Assembly (NCBI GenBank): GCA_000496215.1
Contig: KI543214.1
Location: 110,203-128,286 of the forward strand
Reading direction: 5' to 3'
Length of the DNA stretch: 18,084 bases
From: an uncultured archaeon A07HN63
Lineage (GTDB): Archaea; Halobacteriota; Halobacteria; Halobacteriales; Haloferacaceae
How positions within the stretch are numbered: the stretch's first letter is position 1; each line of letters opens with the position of its first letter. Under the pieces are notes generated by a model that worked only from the letters and a program-made list of their open reading frames with translations, was not told where the DNA came from and did no database searches. Position numbers and translations under genes: made by a program. Positions 8,000-15,310 of the stretch are shown here, piece after piece.

Positions 8000-8584
8000 T
8001 CACTGTGCAACGGTGACCTGCCGACCGACCAGCAACAGGCTCCCGACCAGCATGAACACGGCCGCCGGCAACAGGAACTGAAACGCCGTCAGGACCGCAG
8101 TTGAGGCCTGAATTCCGGCGGCGATCAAGACGACCGGGCCACAGCAGGCCGTCCCCGAGAGCAAGGCCGGAATCCCGGCGAGCAGTCCCGAGGATGACCG
8201 CCCGATCCCGCAGGCTGCGGGTTGACGCCACGCCAGATAGCTGAGCGATAGATTCAGCCCGACCAGCGCGGCGACCCCGGCGCCAAGCAGCGTGTTCAGC
8301 GAGGCGAGATAGGTGAGCGGGCCGAGCGCGATTCGCGCGACCGGGCGAAACGAGAACGCACCTTCGGACCGCAGCAGCGTCGCCAGCGGGTCGCTGACGA
8401 CGGTGACACTGAACCCGCCGAGGCCGGCAGCGAGATGGCCGATCCCCCAGAGATACACGAGGAGATAGGCGACGGTCACGGCTGTGAACACTCCCTGCCC
8501 ATCACGGCGGCGGAGCGCCATCGCCAGCGCGGTGCGGGTCCGCGAGACAGCATCTCCGAATCGCCCGAGCCTCGCGTTAGTCAT
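8000..8584 (-). CDS. Membrane protein of unknown function with a TACCGP motif
   Basis: 194 residues from ATG at 8584 (MTNARLGRFG). I do not recognise a named family. Four or five hydrophobic segments are visible, at about 33-52, 85-112, 134-156 and 163-187. The third contains TACCGP (145-150) with adjacent Cys147-Cys148, and Cys125 lies in the preceding loop. Paired cysteines next to Gly-Pro inside a membrane helix recall heavy-metal or thiol-redox membrane proteins (MerT-like), but this is only a resemblance. The gene overlaps the end of the DUF3179 gene by eight bases (8577-8584), indicating coupled translation and probably a joint function at the membrane. Confidence 0.75.
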   Translation of the reverse strand: MTNARLGRFGDAVSRTRTALAMALRRRDGQGVFTAVTVAYLLVYLWGIGHLAAGLGGFSVTVVSDPLATLLRSEGAFSFRPVARIALGPLTYLASLNTLLGAGVAALVGLNLSLSYLAWRQPAACGIGRSSSGLLAGIPALLSGTACCGPVVLIAAGIQASTAVLTAFQFLLPAAVFMLVGSLLLVGRQVTVAQ

Positions 8585-9644
8585 AGACGTTCGTTTCGGG
8601 GTAGTAGCCGACCCACGCGAACCACATCGCGTCGAACGTGTGAATCCGTGGCAGCGGAAGCGAATCGGGCGCGTACGTCGATCCGCCGACGGCGACCGCG
8701 CCGTCCACGTCGCTGACCGTCTGCTCGTCTGGATTCCGGTAGACGTAGGCCGTATCGTAGCGATCGTCGTACACAGCGGTAACCGGCGTCTCACCGAGTT
8801 CGCCCGTCATCACGTGGTTCTCGCGGATGGCGTCCTTGAGAAAGGCGACCGCGCCATCGGAGGCTCTGGCTCCCATGACGACACGTTTGGGATGGTAGCG
8901 GTCGTCCTCGACTCGCCTCGGAAATCACATATTACCGCTATCGTAGTAGTCGCTGCGAGGGTTGTACGAGCCGTACGGATCGCTGCCGTAGTTGCGGGCG
9001 TGACCGGTGTCTGTCGAGAGGACCTGTGTATTCGGATGCTGGTCGCGCCACTGCTCCCACGTCGTCCAGATCAGGCGGAACTCCTGCAGGGAGCGGATTT
9101 CCGGGCTTTCGTTCCACGGGCCGTGGATCGTCGTCGCAAGGATCTGTGGCCACCACGCCTCCGTCGTCCGGTCGTACATCACGAGGTTGGCGTTGATGAG
9201 CCGCCCCGAGACCCCGAACTCGGTGTTGCCTCGATAGAATCCCTGTACGGTCCCGGTCAGCGGGCAGTACGTGACGCTGACCGGCGTGCCGTTGAGCTCG
9301 TCATTGCAGATCTCGTGGGAGACGAGAATCTTCTGTGGATAGGCTTTCGTCGCGCCGTCGGTGGCGACGCCGAAGACCGGATCGCCCGGATCAAGGAAGT
9401 CGACCGCGTCGGGTTCGATGAACGATGGCTCGTCGATGGAGGGAATCCCGTCTTTCGAGGGACCGCCGGAGCGAGCCTCGTCCCGGAGCGCTGATGGCTC
9501 GGCTGGCAGAGGCAACTGCTCGTCGGCCGTTGGGAGGTCGAGCGGCCGGGGGAACGTGTCGCTGCTCGACCCGCCGCCGGTACAGCCGGCGAGAGCGGTG
9601 ATCCCGGTTGCAGCGAGGAGGGTGCGTCTGGTAGGGCGGTGCAT
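8577..9644 (-). pseudogene. DUF3179 lipoprotein interrupted by one in-frame TGA
   Basis: Starts at ATG 9644 (MHRPTRRTLLAATG). A twin-arginine motif (residues 6-7) and lipobox LAGC (Cys21) predict a Tat-exported lipoprotein. The DUF3179 hallmarks follow: PVFGVATDGATKAYP, VTYCPLTGT, FGVSGRL, NANLVMYDR and WWPQ, then YGSDPYGSYNP. Codon 240 is TGA (8925-8927). The same frame continues without another stop for 116 codons with clear family sequence (FPRRVEDDRYHPKRVVMGAR, AIRENHV, DTAYVY, FDAMWFAW) and ends at 8577. Intact length would be 355 residues. The stop is thus a recent nonsense change or a base-call error rather than a true end. The function of DUF3179 is unknown. A TATA-like GATTATGT near 9667-9674 lies about 26 bases before the start. 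Confidence 0.85.
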
Positions 9645-9791
9645 AGGCCTAATTCTGCGTAGCGCCACATAATCGTTGAGCGAGTGTGCAACGGCCGCAC
9701 ATTCCCTCGAAAGCCGCCTTTCTAGTGTCAAATCAAAGCCGACCGCGGAACCACAACCAATTTGCTACTCCTCACACCAGTTGGGTGTGTA

Positions 9792-10007
9792 ATGCCCTCC
9801 GGTATCACACTCTTCGGTGTTGGCCCAGTCGCCCTCGTCGGCACGGTGGTTTCGGTGCTGATGCTGCTCGTCCAGCTCGCCCTCGTGGTTTGGACATACA
9901 CCGATGCGAAGAACAATACCGACCAGCCCGCGTTCCTGTGGGCGATTGTCGTTTTTCTCGCGCCGCTGCTCGGACTCGTCCTGTACTTCCTGCTCGGCCG
10001 CGAGTAG
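9792..10007 (+). CDS. Small PLDc_N (phospholipase D nuclease N-terminal) domain membrane protein
   Basis: 71 residues from ATG at 9792 (MPSGITLFGVG), chosen over an ATG 30 bases upstream because the family starts close to the first helix. Two membrane helices (about 11-34 and 48-68) are joined by a polar turn, TYTDAKNNTDQPAFLW. The end WAIVVFLAPLLGLVLYFLLGR is typical of the PLDc_N domain. No HKD catalytic domain follows, so this is the membrane domain alone; its role is unknown. The next gene starts 15 bases after its stop, so the two are probably in one operon. Confidence 0.8.
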   Translation: MPSGITLFGVGPVALVGTVVSVLMLLVQLALVVWTYTDAKNNTDQPAFLWAIVVFLAPLLGLVLYFLLGRE

Positions 10008-10022
10008 TTCTCCAAGCCACGC

Positions 10023-10616
10023 ATGCCAAACCACCGTGTCGCCGTGGCGCTCGTCGCTGTGGTACTTCTCGGCGGGTGTAGCGGTGCGGCACCGCTCCAA
10101 CCAGCCAATGACTCTCCCACGACGGCGTCTGTGGATGGTGTCGAAGGGCCAGCGTGGAACGTCACCGTCACCCACGTCGTCGACGGCGATACGGTGGATA
10201 TTCGGTACGCAAACGGCTCGGCCGACACGGTCCGGCTCCTCGGTGTCGACACGCCCGAAACACCGCCGAACACCGTTTCTTCGGGCGAGTTCGAAGGGAT
10301 TCCCGACACCGAGGCCGGCCGCGACCACCTCACGGCGTGGGGCGAACGCGCCACCGACTTCGCGGAGCGGGAACTGGCCGGCAAGGAAGTTCGACTTGTC
10401 GTCGACTCTGAGGCGGACCGCCGCGGTGGCTACGGCCGGCTGCTCGCCTACATCTACGTCGACGGAGAGAATTTCAACAAAGCATTGGTGACCGACGGCT
10501 ACGCCCGCCTGTACGATAGCGAGTTCACCCTCCGAGACGACTTTGCCGCGAGCGAGCGCACTGCACGCCGCGAGGCGGTCGGACTCTGGGCGTTCCCGAG
10601 CGACGACGACGCCTGA
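10023..10616 (+). CDS. Thermonuclease (SNase-like) lipoprotein
   Basis: 197 residues. A short hydrophobic signal ends in LLGGC (lipobox, Cys19), so the enzyme is probably anchored outside the cell. The SNase fold is well covered: THVVDGDTVDIRYANG (50-65), VRLLGVDTPET (70-80) carrying Arg71, Asp76 and Glu79, and GGYGRLLAYIYVDGENFN carrying Arg139. These match Arg35, Asp40, Glu43 and Arg87 of staphylococcal nuclease, so calcium-dependent DNA/RNA hydrolysis is expected. LVTDGYARLY and SERTARREAVGLW complete the domain. It follows the PLDc_N gene by 15 bases. A nutrient-scavenging or extracellular DNA-processing role is likely but inferred. Confidence 0.92.
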   Translation: MPNHRVAVALVAVVLLGGCSGAAPLQPANDSPTTASVDGVEGPAWNVTVTHVVDGDTVDIRYANGSADTVRLLGVDTPETPPNTVSSGEFEGIPDTEAGRDHLTAWGERATDFAERELAGKEVRLVVDSEADRRGGYGRLLAYIYVDGENFNKALVTDGYARLYDSEFTLRDDFAASERTARREAVGLWAFPSDDDA

Positions 10617-10653
10617 GCAGTGGCTGTCGGCGGTCGCTGATCGGCGAACGAGA

Positions 10654-10663
10654 GTTCAAGTAG
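10654..10663 (+). promoter_or_regulatory. TATA-like box of the Cas4-like gene
   Basis: TTCAAGTAGG is centred about 27 bases before the ATG at 10685 and resembles haloarchaeal TATA boxes of the TTTAAGT kind. It suggests a leaderless transcript separate from the thermonuclease operon. Confidence 0.35.
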
Positions 10664-10684
10664 GAAACCGCGACCACGCCCGCT

Positions 10685-11338
10685 ATGCCGTCGTTCAGCG
10701 AACTCGGTCGTGCCGCCTACTGCCCCCGGCAACTCTACTACGCCCGCAAACACGACGAGCAGGAGCCACCACCAGAGACAAGAGAGATCAAACAGCTTGC
10801 CTTCCGGTATACCGAACTCAAAACCGCGAGCGACGAGACACTGTCGTCGTTGCCGATAACCCCCGAGCCGACGGCGTATCGCGCGGCACTCAGAACACTC
10901 GCCACCCGCGATGACTGGGAACACCTCTGCGATCCAGCCGAGCAGGCGTATTTTGTCGAGGGAAAGGACTGCCACGGCGTCGTGGACAAACTTCTCGCCG
11001 GCGACCCGCCGATACCGACGCTCGTCTCACCGGGGCAACCGCCAGAGACGGGCGTCTGGGAGCCACAGACCGTCCGTGCCGTCGCCGCTGCCAAGGCAGT
11101 CGCGTGGGAGCATGAACGCGAGATTCCCAGAGCACTCGTCGAGTATCCTGCTGTCGGCGGGGTCCGCACGGTCCCGCTCACGACCCGCCGAATCGCGACC
11201 TATCGGCGCGTGCTGCGAACGGTTCAGTCGATGGAGGGTGTGCCGCCGCGCGTCAACGATAGCCGGTGTGAGTCCTGCGAGTACCGGACAGAATGCGGCG
11301 TCAGAACGAACTCGCTCAAATCACTGCTCGGGCTGTAG
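10685..11338 (+). CDS. Stand-alone Cas4-like (PD-(D/E)XK, Fe-S cluster) protein
   Basis: 217 residues. The iron-sulfur cysteine layout is that of Cas4/AddB nucleases: one cysteine near the N-terminus (Cys13 in AAYCPRQLYYAR) and three at the C-terminus (Cys195, Cys198, Cys204 in CESCEYRTEC). The GxVD motif is present (HGVVDKLL, Asp101). Where active Cas4 enzymes have the (D/E)xK strand, this protein reads IPTLVSPGQPPETGVW, with no acidic-x-Lys. The helix that follows (VRAVAAAKAVAWE) and VEYPAVGGVRTVPLTTRR are retained. No CRISPR array or other cas gene lies in the window, so this is a solo Cas4 relative, perhaps binding DNA or a partner rather than cutting. Its 3' end overlaps the convergent mtaB-like gene by 18 bases. 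Confidence 0.85.
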   Translation: MPSFSELGRAAYCPRQLYYARKHDEQEPPPETREIKQLAFRYTELKTASDETLSSLPITPEPTAYRAALRTLATRDDWEHLCDPAEQAYFVEGKDCHGVVDKLLAGDPPIPTLVSPGQPPETGVWEPQTVRAVAAAKAVAWEHEREIPRALVEYPAVGGVRTVPLTTRRIATYRRVLRTVQSMEGVPPRVNDSRCESCEYRTECGVRTNSLKSLLGL

Positions 11339-12664
11339 CGCGTCGGCGTCGGGGTCGTCGACAGCGTCGGTTTCGGTTTCTGTGTCGCCGCCAGCGTCGG
11401 TGTGAGTGTCGGCAACCGGCGTCCCGAACGTATACATCGTCTGGCTGTCGGTGACCTCGACGGTGGTGAAATCGCCGGGCGACAGGTCGTACTCGTCGGC
11501 GTGCTGGACGATTATCTGCCGGTATGCGCCGTCGCGGCACTTTACCGAATCGCCGGTGCCCTCCTCAACGACCAGCACGTCCTGTGTCGAGCCGACCATA
11601 TTCTCGTGGACCTCGCCGACGATCTCCCGCTTGACCGCCGACATCTCCTTGGAGCGCTCCTTCTTGATCGTCCCGCCGAGACCCTTCATCTCGTCGGCGT
11701 CGGTGCCGGGCCGCTTCGAGAATCGCGTGACGTTGATCTTCTCGGGGCGAGTCTCGCGGAGGAGGTCCATCGACCGCTGATGATCCGCGTCGCTCTCGGT
11801 CGGGAAGCCCACGATGAAGTCCGTCGAGAGTGTCCAGTAGTCCAGCCGCTCGTCGAAGGCGTCCACGACCTCGCGGAACTTGTCAACTCTGTGCTGGCGG
11901 CGCATATCCTCCAGCACGTCGTCGCTGCCGGACTGAACAGGCGCGTGAATGAAGTTGTAGAGTTCGTCGTGACGAGCGAAGGTGTCGGCCAGTTCCTCGT
12001 GGATCCCGTGGATGCCACCGGGGTTGGCCATGCCGACACGAACCCGGAACTCGCCGTCGATCTCGGTACAGATTCGATCCAGCAGTTCGGGCAGCTTGCG
12101 GTCGCCGTCGTCCCAGCCGTAGACGCCCGTGTCCTGTCCGGTGATCCGGATCTCGCTGGCGCCCTCGTGGACCAGCGCGCGAGCCTTCTCGACGTTTTCG
12201 TCGACCGGCGGCGAGTCAACCCGGCCGGTGGCGAACTTCGTGATACAGTACGAGCAGTTGCTCATGCAGCCGCGAGCGATGGGGAGAATCCCGATTTCGC
12301 CGTCGAGGATCGGCTCGGTGTCGGGGGTAACCGTCGGGCACTCGCCGTTGAGCACGGCCGAGGGCACCTCGTCCCAGTGGAGAATCTGGGCGTCGATCCC
12401 GGCCTCCTCAAACTCCTCGCCCTGTGCGAGTGCCATACAGCCGGTGACGATGAGATCGGCCGTCATGCCTTCGAGTTCTTCGGCACGGCGGAGCATGTTG
12501 CGCTCGGTCTTCTCGACGACCGTACAGCTGTTGAGGATCGCCACATCGGCGGTCTCCGGCCCCTCGGCGGGGTGGTGACCGCCCTCCCGCAGGGCCTGCT
12601 CGATCCGGCGACTCTCGCCGCGGTTCGACGTACAGCCGTACGTCTCGATATGATAGGTCGCCAT
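11321..12664 (-). CDS. tRNA (t6A37) methylthiotransferase, MtaB/e-MtaB type radical SAM enzyme
   Basis: 447 residues from ATG at 12664 (MATYHIETYGC). The enzyme inserts a methylthio group at C2 of N6-threonylcarbamoyladenosine 37, next to the anticodon. Domain order is standard. UPF0004 carries three cluster cysteines (Cys11 in ETYGCTSN, Cys47 in NSCTV, Cys76 in VTGCMA). The radical SAM domain has CMSNCSYC (Cys133, Cys137, Cys140), with ITGQDTGVYG, APVQSGSD and DFIVGFPTE further on. A C-terminal TRAM domain (about 370-430, from GSTQDVLVVEE to MYTFG) follows. The short ETY(G)CTSNRGE start favours the archaeal/eukaryotic CDKAL1-like branch over MiaB. The last 20 or so residues are an acidic Thr/Asp tail. 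It faces the FKBP gene divergently. Confidence 0.93.
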   Translation of the reverse strand: MATYHIETYGCTSNRGESRRIEQALREGGHHPAEGPETADVAILNSCTVVEKTERNMLRRAEELEGMTADLIVTGCMALAQGEEFEEAGIDAQILHWDEVPSAVLNGECPTVTPDTEPILDGEIGILPIARGCMSNCSYCITKFATGRVDSPPVDENVEKARALVHEGASEIRITGQDTGVYGWDDGDRKLPELLDRICTEIDGEFRVRVGMANPGGIHGIHEELADTFARHDELYNFIHAPVQSGSDDVLEDMRRQHRVDKFREVVDAFDERLDYWTLSTDFIVGFPTESDADHQRSMDLLRETRPEKINVTRFSKRPGTDADEMKGLGGTIKKERSKEMSAVKREIVGEVHENMVGSTQDVLVVEEGTGDSVKCRDGAYRQIIVQHADEYDLSPGDFTTVEVTDSQTMYTFGTPVADTHTDAGGDTETETDAVDDPDADALQPEQ

Positions 12665-12770
12665 CCAGTTATCACTACTTGCCTCCCGGCGAGCAAAAGG
12701 CCGACGATCCACGGTACTGCCCGACAGTACGGCAGGCGATGCCGACCACCAGGGACCGCTCCGAACCGTG

Positions 12771-12780
12771 CTTCTTAAGG
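12771..12780 (+). promoter_or_regulatory. TATA-like box of the FKBP gene
   Basis: CTTCTTAAGG is centred about 28 bases before the ATG at 12804, as in leaderless haloarchaeal genes. It supports the shorter start over the in-frame ATG at 12768. Confidence 0.5.
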
Positions 12781-12803
12781 GTGCATCGGCAGTTTGTCGG
12801 GGT

Positions 12804-13775
12804 ATGAGTGAGGAACAGGCTGACGCGGCCGACGCCGCTGACGCCGATGAGTCTACCGCTGAATCGGAGAGCGACGCCGAAGGACTGCAGCACGGAGATT
12901 TTGTCGAACTCGCCTACACGCTCCGGACGACCGACGACGACCGCGTGATCGACACGACCGACGAGGAGATCGCCGAGGAGGCCGGCTTCGACGACGAGGA
13001 GGAGCGTGACTTCTCGCCGCGAACGGTCATTATCGGCGAGGGACACGTTTTCGAGGCGGTCGACGACTCGCTGGTCGGGAGCGAGGTCGGCGACAGCGAT
13101 GCCGTCGTCATCCCACCTGAAGAGGGCTTCGGCGAGCACGACCCCGAGGAGGTTCGCACCGTCAGCGCAGACAAGATCCCTGAAGACGACCGCTACCCGG
13201 GCGCGAACGTTCAGATCGACCGCGAACAGGGCCACGTCGAGACGATCATCGGCGGTCGCGCACGCGTCAACTTCAACCACCCGCTGGCCGGTGAGGAACT
13301 CGAATACGACTACGAGGTCGTCGACGTCGTCGAGGACCGCGCCGAGCAGGCCGAGGGCATCCTCGGGACGTATCTCCAGGAGGTCCCGGACCTCTGGATC
13401 GAGACCGACGAGGAGGAAGAAGAGGTCACCGTCGAACCCGACGAGGATGACGAGGACGCCGAACCCGAGACCGAACTCCAGACCGTCGAGAAGGAGACGC
13501 TGTACATCGAAGCCACCCAGCAGCTCACGATGAACCAGCAGTGGATGATGCAGAAAACGCAGATCGCCCAGGAGATCACCCAGAAGCTCGATCTCGACCG
13601 CGTGATCGTCCAAGAGATCCTCGACGGCGGCGGGATGGGCGGCATGGGCGGCATGATGGGCGGCATGGGTGGCATGGGCGGCGGCGATGTCGAGGACGCC
13701 CTCGACGACGCCGATGTCGACCTCGACGATGTCGATATCGACGCCGACGAACTCGCCGAGAGTCTGGACGAATAG
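12804..13775 (+). CDS. SlyD-like FKBP peptidyl-prolyl isomerase with GGM-repeat and acidic tail
   Basis: 323 residues from ATG at 12804 (MSEEQADAADAADADES). Parts in order: an acidic Ala/Asp/Glu leader (1-27); FKBP catalytic part split around an insert domain (FVELAYTLRTTDD 33-45, SPRTVIIGEGHVFEAVDDSLVG 71-92, VVIPPEEGFGEHDP 101-114, insert from VSADKIP to GRARVNFNHPLAGEELEYDYEV at 151-172); an acidic region; a Gln/Met-rich helix with NQQWMMQKTQIAQEITQKL; a Gly/Met tail of GGM repeats (275-294); and an Asp-rich end. The insert-in-flap layout is that of SlyD and archaeal long FKBPs, which act as folding chaperones and isomerases in the cytoplasm. The GGM tail is unusual and is listed separately. 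Confidence 0.93.
   Translation: MSEEQADAADAADADESTAESESDAEGLQHGDFVELAYTLRTTDDDRVIDTTDEEIAEEAGFDDEEERDFSPRTVIIGEGHVFEAVDDSLVGSEVGDSDAVVIPPEEGFGEHDPEEVRTVSADKIPEDDRYPGANVQIDREQGHVETIIGGRARVNFNHPLAGEELEYDYEVVDVVEDRAEQAEGILGTYLQEVPDLWIETDEEEEEVTVEPDEDDEDAEPETELQTVEKETLYIEATQQLTMNQQWMMQKTQIAQEITQKLDLDRVIVQEILDGGGMGGMGGMMGGMGGMGGGDVEDALDDADVDLDDVDIDADELAESLDE
13626..13685 (+). repeat. In-frame short tandem repeat encoding the GGM tail
   Basis: Nine-base units of the form GGCGGCATG, with small variations, encode repeated Gly-Gly-Met at residues 275-294 of the FKBP protein. The repeat is in frame and could change length by slippage. Confidence 0.75.
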
Positions 13776-13803
13776 CTGACCGCTCGCGGTTCCCGATTTG
13801 GTA

Positions 13804-14057
13804 ATGGACACCGACTCGTTTCGCCGCGAGGTCGTCGTGGCGTCGGCTGCGGCCGGCGCGACGGTCGCTCTCTCGCTGGTGTTCGAATTCGTTCTCGCTG
13901 TGACGCCGAGTTTCTACCTGCAGGCCGCGCCGCTGTCGGTGTATTTTCTCTACCTCTTTGGCCACGGTCGGCTTCCCGACAGAGCTGATCAGCCTACATC
14001 TGGATCGGAGTAGCCGTGGCAGTCGCGGTGGTGTCGCTTGCGGTGGGAGTCCTGTAG
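13804..14057 (+). CDS. Small membrane protein of unknown function, probably frameshifted near its 3' end
   Basis: As written the frame runs from ATG 13804 to TAG at 14011-14013 (69 residues) with two hydrophobic segments: VVVASAAAGATVALSLVFEF, and one ending SVYFLYLFG. The frame then ends in a polar stub, TSGSE. One frame over, from 13995, the DNA reads YIWIGVAVAVAVVSLAVGVL and a stop at 14055-14057, a convincing third membrane helix. A single base missing in the CC at 13993-13994 would join them as RADQPYIWIG, giving about 84 residues. I therefore give the longer span. If no base is missing, the gene ends at 14013. Family unknown. It starts 28 bases after the FKBP stop and may share its transcript. 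Confidence 0.6.
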
Positions 14058-14148
14058 TCGAGAGCGTCAGTGTTCCTACTGCTCTGCCTGCCCAGCCAGC
14101 CGATGACGGGTAGCTGGGTGGCCTCGCACTGGACAGTCGAATCGCTCT

Positions 14149-14172
14149 CGCAACGATTGCGGCACGGTTTTT
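14149..14172 (+). terminator. Possible transcription end: small hairpin plus T-run
   Basis: CGCAA and TTGCG (14149-14161) form a five-base stem with a three-base loop, followed six bases later by TTTTT at 14168-14172. It lies about 90 bases after the small membrane protein. The T-run is the relevant signal in archaea; the hairpin may be incidental. Confidence 0.25.
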
Positions 14173-14610
14173 CTGTCAACAACGCAGACAGCAGGCATGG
14201 CTTCGGCCGGCAGGGAGTCAAGCACGCGTGTGGCTGCATGAATCGAGATAGCACAGGTCTGAACACACACGACGAGTGTCACAACCGAGTTAGCCAGCGG
14301 AACGTGGCCGCACCGGGTCGCTCGCAGAACTGTTGGATCCTCGGTGCCGGGAACTGCTGCCCGGGCTGCTGATTGACTGACACCCGGCGTCGCGACGCTG
14401 AGCGGCATACGCCGGATGGCAGCGGATTCGTATCTAAATCTATGGACCGCGTGGTTGCCTGTGGTAATATCTCAGATACCCACTTTTTCGGCGTTGCAGT
14501 ACCGGAAACCTGTCCGTGCAGCGGCTGGTGGAGAAGTCCTGCCGTCGCCACTGGGATGCTGGAGGGCACTTACAGGACGGTAAGTGGACGCACGAACCTG
14601 TTAGTTAGCT

Positions 14611-14620
14611 TTTGTATATA
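14611..14620 (+). promoter_or_regulatory. TATA box of the surface-protein cluster
   Basis: TTTGTATATA is centred about 31 bases before the ATG at 14647. It is the clearest TATA box in the window and indicates a leaderless message at the head of the three-gene cluster. Confidence 0.55.
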
Positions 14621-14646
14621 CGTGGCAATCGCCTCTGTTTCTCTGT

Positions 14647-15252
14647 ATGGCAAAAGTCCTTACAGTACTCATGGCGAGCTTACTCCTCGTCGGCACAGTC
14701 TCGATCGGTGCGTCTGCATTTACCGCAGCCACCGTCGAACGATCAGCAAACGTTGACGTCGTCGCGGATAACGAGGGGCTGCTTGCCCTGACTGACGGGA
14801 ATTCCGGGAACCTCGTCTCGCAGGACGGCAGCACCGAACAGCTTGGCATTGACCTCGAAAGTGGCACCGCAGCCGGCGCGAACCCGAACGCCACCTTCGA
14901 ACTCGGGAATCCGGCCGCTCCGACCACATCCAACGCGTTCACGATCGAAAATCAGGACGCCGAACAACACCAGATCAACGTTGAGTATACTGGTGCGACC
15001 ACAAACGGCGAGGATAACCTGACGTTCGAAATCTACGACAGCACCGGTACGTCTGTCGGGACCGTGACCGAGGAAGGAACCACGGCCTCGTTCACCGCAC
15101 CGGCCGCTGAGACGTTCTACACGGTCGTCACAGTCGATACTGGTGGCGGCAGTGCCGCAACCGACCTCACCTCGGCCAGCGACCTCTCGGGAACGATCTC
15201 GCTCACCATCGACGACGTTGATGAGGGCGGCACCAACTCCGACGGAACGTAA
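14647..15252 (+). CDS. Secreted surface protein with SipW-dependent-type N-terminus (TasA/camelysin or DUF1102-like)
   Basis: 201 residues. The signal is MAKVLTVLMASLLLVGTVSIG with a likely cut after ASA (residues 22-24). Right after it comes a block at 25-48 that begins FTAATVERSANVDVV and ends GLLAL. This resembles haloarchaeal DUF1102 proteins and the start of mature TasA/camelysin-type subunits. The rest is rich in Thr, Ser, Gly, Asp and Asn with alternating hydrophobic residues, as in an all-beta secreted domain, and has no cysteine. It ends in an acidic Ser/Asp/Gly tail. No enzymatic motif is seen. It heads a cluster with a dedicated signal peptidase 58 bases downstream, so it is probably a substrate of that peptidase and an extracellular structural subunit. 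The TasA relation is inferred from architecture, not from a database match. Confidence 0.8.
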   Translation: MAKVLTVLMASLLLVGTVSIGASAFTAATVERSANVDVVADNEGLLALTDGNSGNLVSQDGSTEQLGIDLESGTAAGANPNATFELGNPAAPTTSNAFTIENQDAEQHQINVEYTGATTNGEDNLTFEIYDSTGTSVGTVTEEGTTASFTAPAAETFYTVVTVDTGGGSAATDLTSASDLSGTISLTIDDVDEGGTNSDGT

Positions 15253-15310
15253 TCAGCGCGTCGCAACCAGCTAGTATCGGGCGATAACTCACTTTTCACA
15301 TTCATACATA

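Larger units (their letters stand above)
14058..14646. other. Intergenic region without a convincing gene
   Basis: About 590 bases. Open frames on both strands (for example 14076-14408 minus and 14373-14756 plus) encode Cys/Arg/His-rich peptides lacking the acidic bias and motifs of real haloarchaeal proteins. Other contents: a hairpin with T-run near 14149-14172; a second weak hairpin (14461-14483, GTGG/CCAC ends with inner TATC/GATA) directly followed by TTTTT; and the promoter of the next gene near 14611-14620. No tRNA, RNase P RNA or SRP RNA signature was recognised. Confidence 0.5.

Noticed and set aside
10685..11338. Evidence for a CRISPR-Cas locus around the Cas4-like gene
   Set aside because: No repeat-spacer array and no other cas gene found in the window; neighbours are a thermonuclease and a tRNA-modification gene.
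11402..12778. 458-residue open frame on the plus strand opposite the mtaB-like gene
   Set aside because: Antisense shadow; the radical SAM and TRAM motifs are on the minus strand.
12675..13811. 378-residue open frame on the minus strand opposite the FKBP gene
   Set aside because: Leu/Val/Asp-rich mirror of an acidic gene; no domain, while the plus strand is a clear SlyD-like FKBP.
14461..14488. Hairpin followed by TTTTT as an intrinsic terminator
   Set aside because: Stem is short with an internal mismatch, and no gene ends just upstream; kept only as a remark in the intergenic description.
14373..14756. 127-residue open frame before the surface-protein cluster
   Set aside because: Runs across the clear TATA box and into the start of the real gene in another frame; Arg/Cys/Ser-rich without acidic bias.
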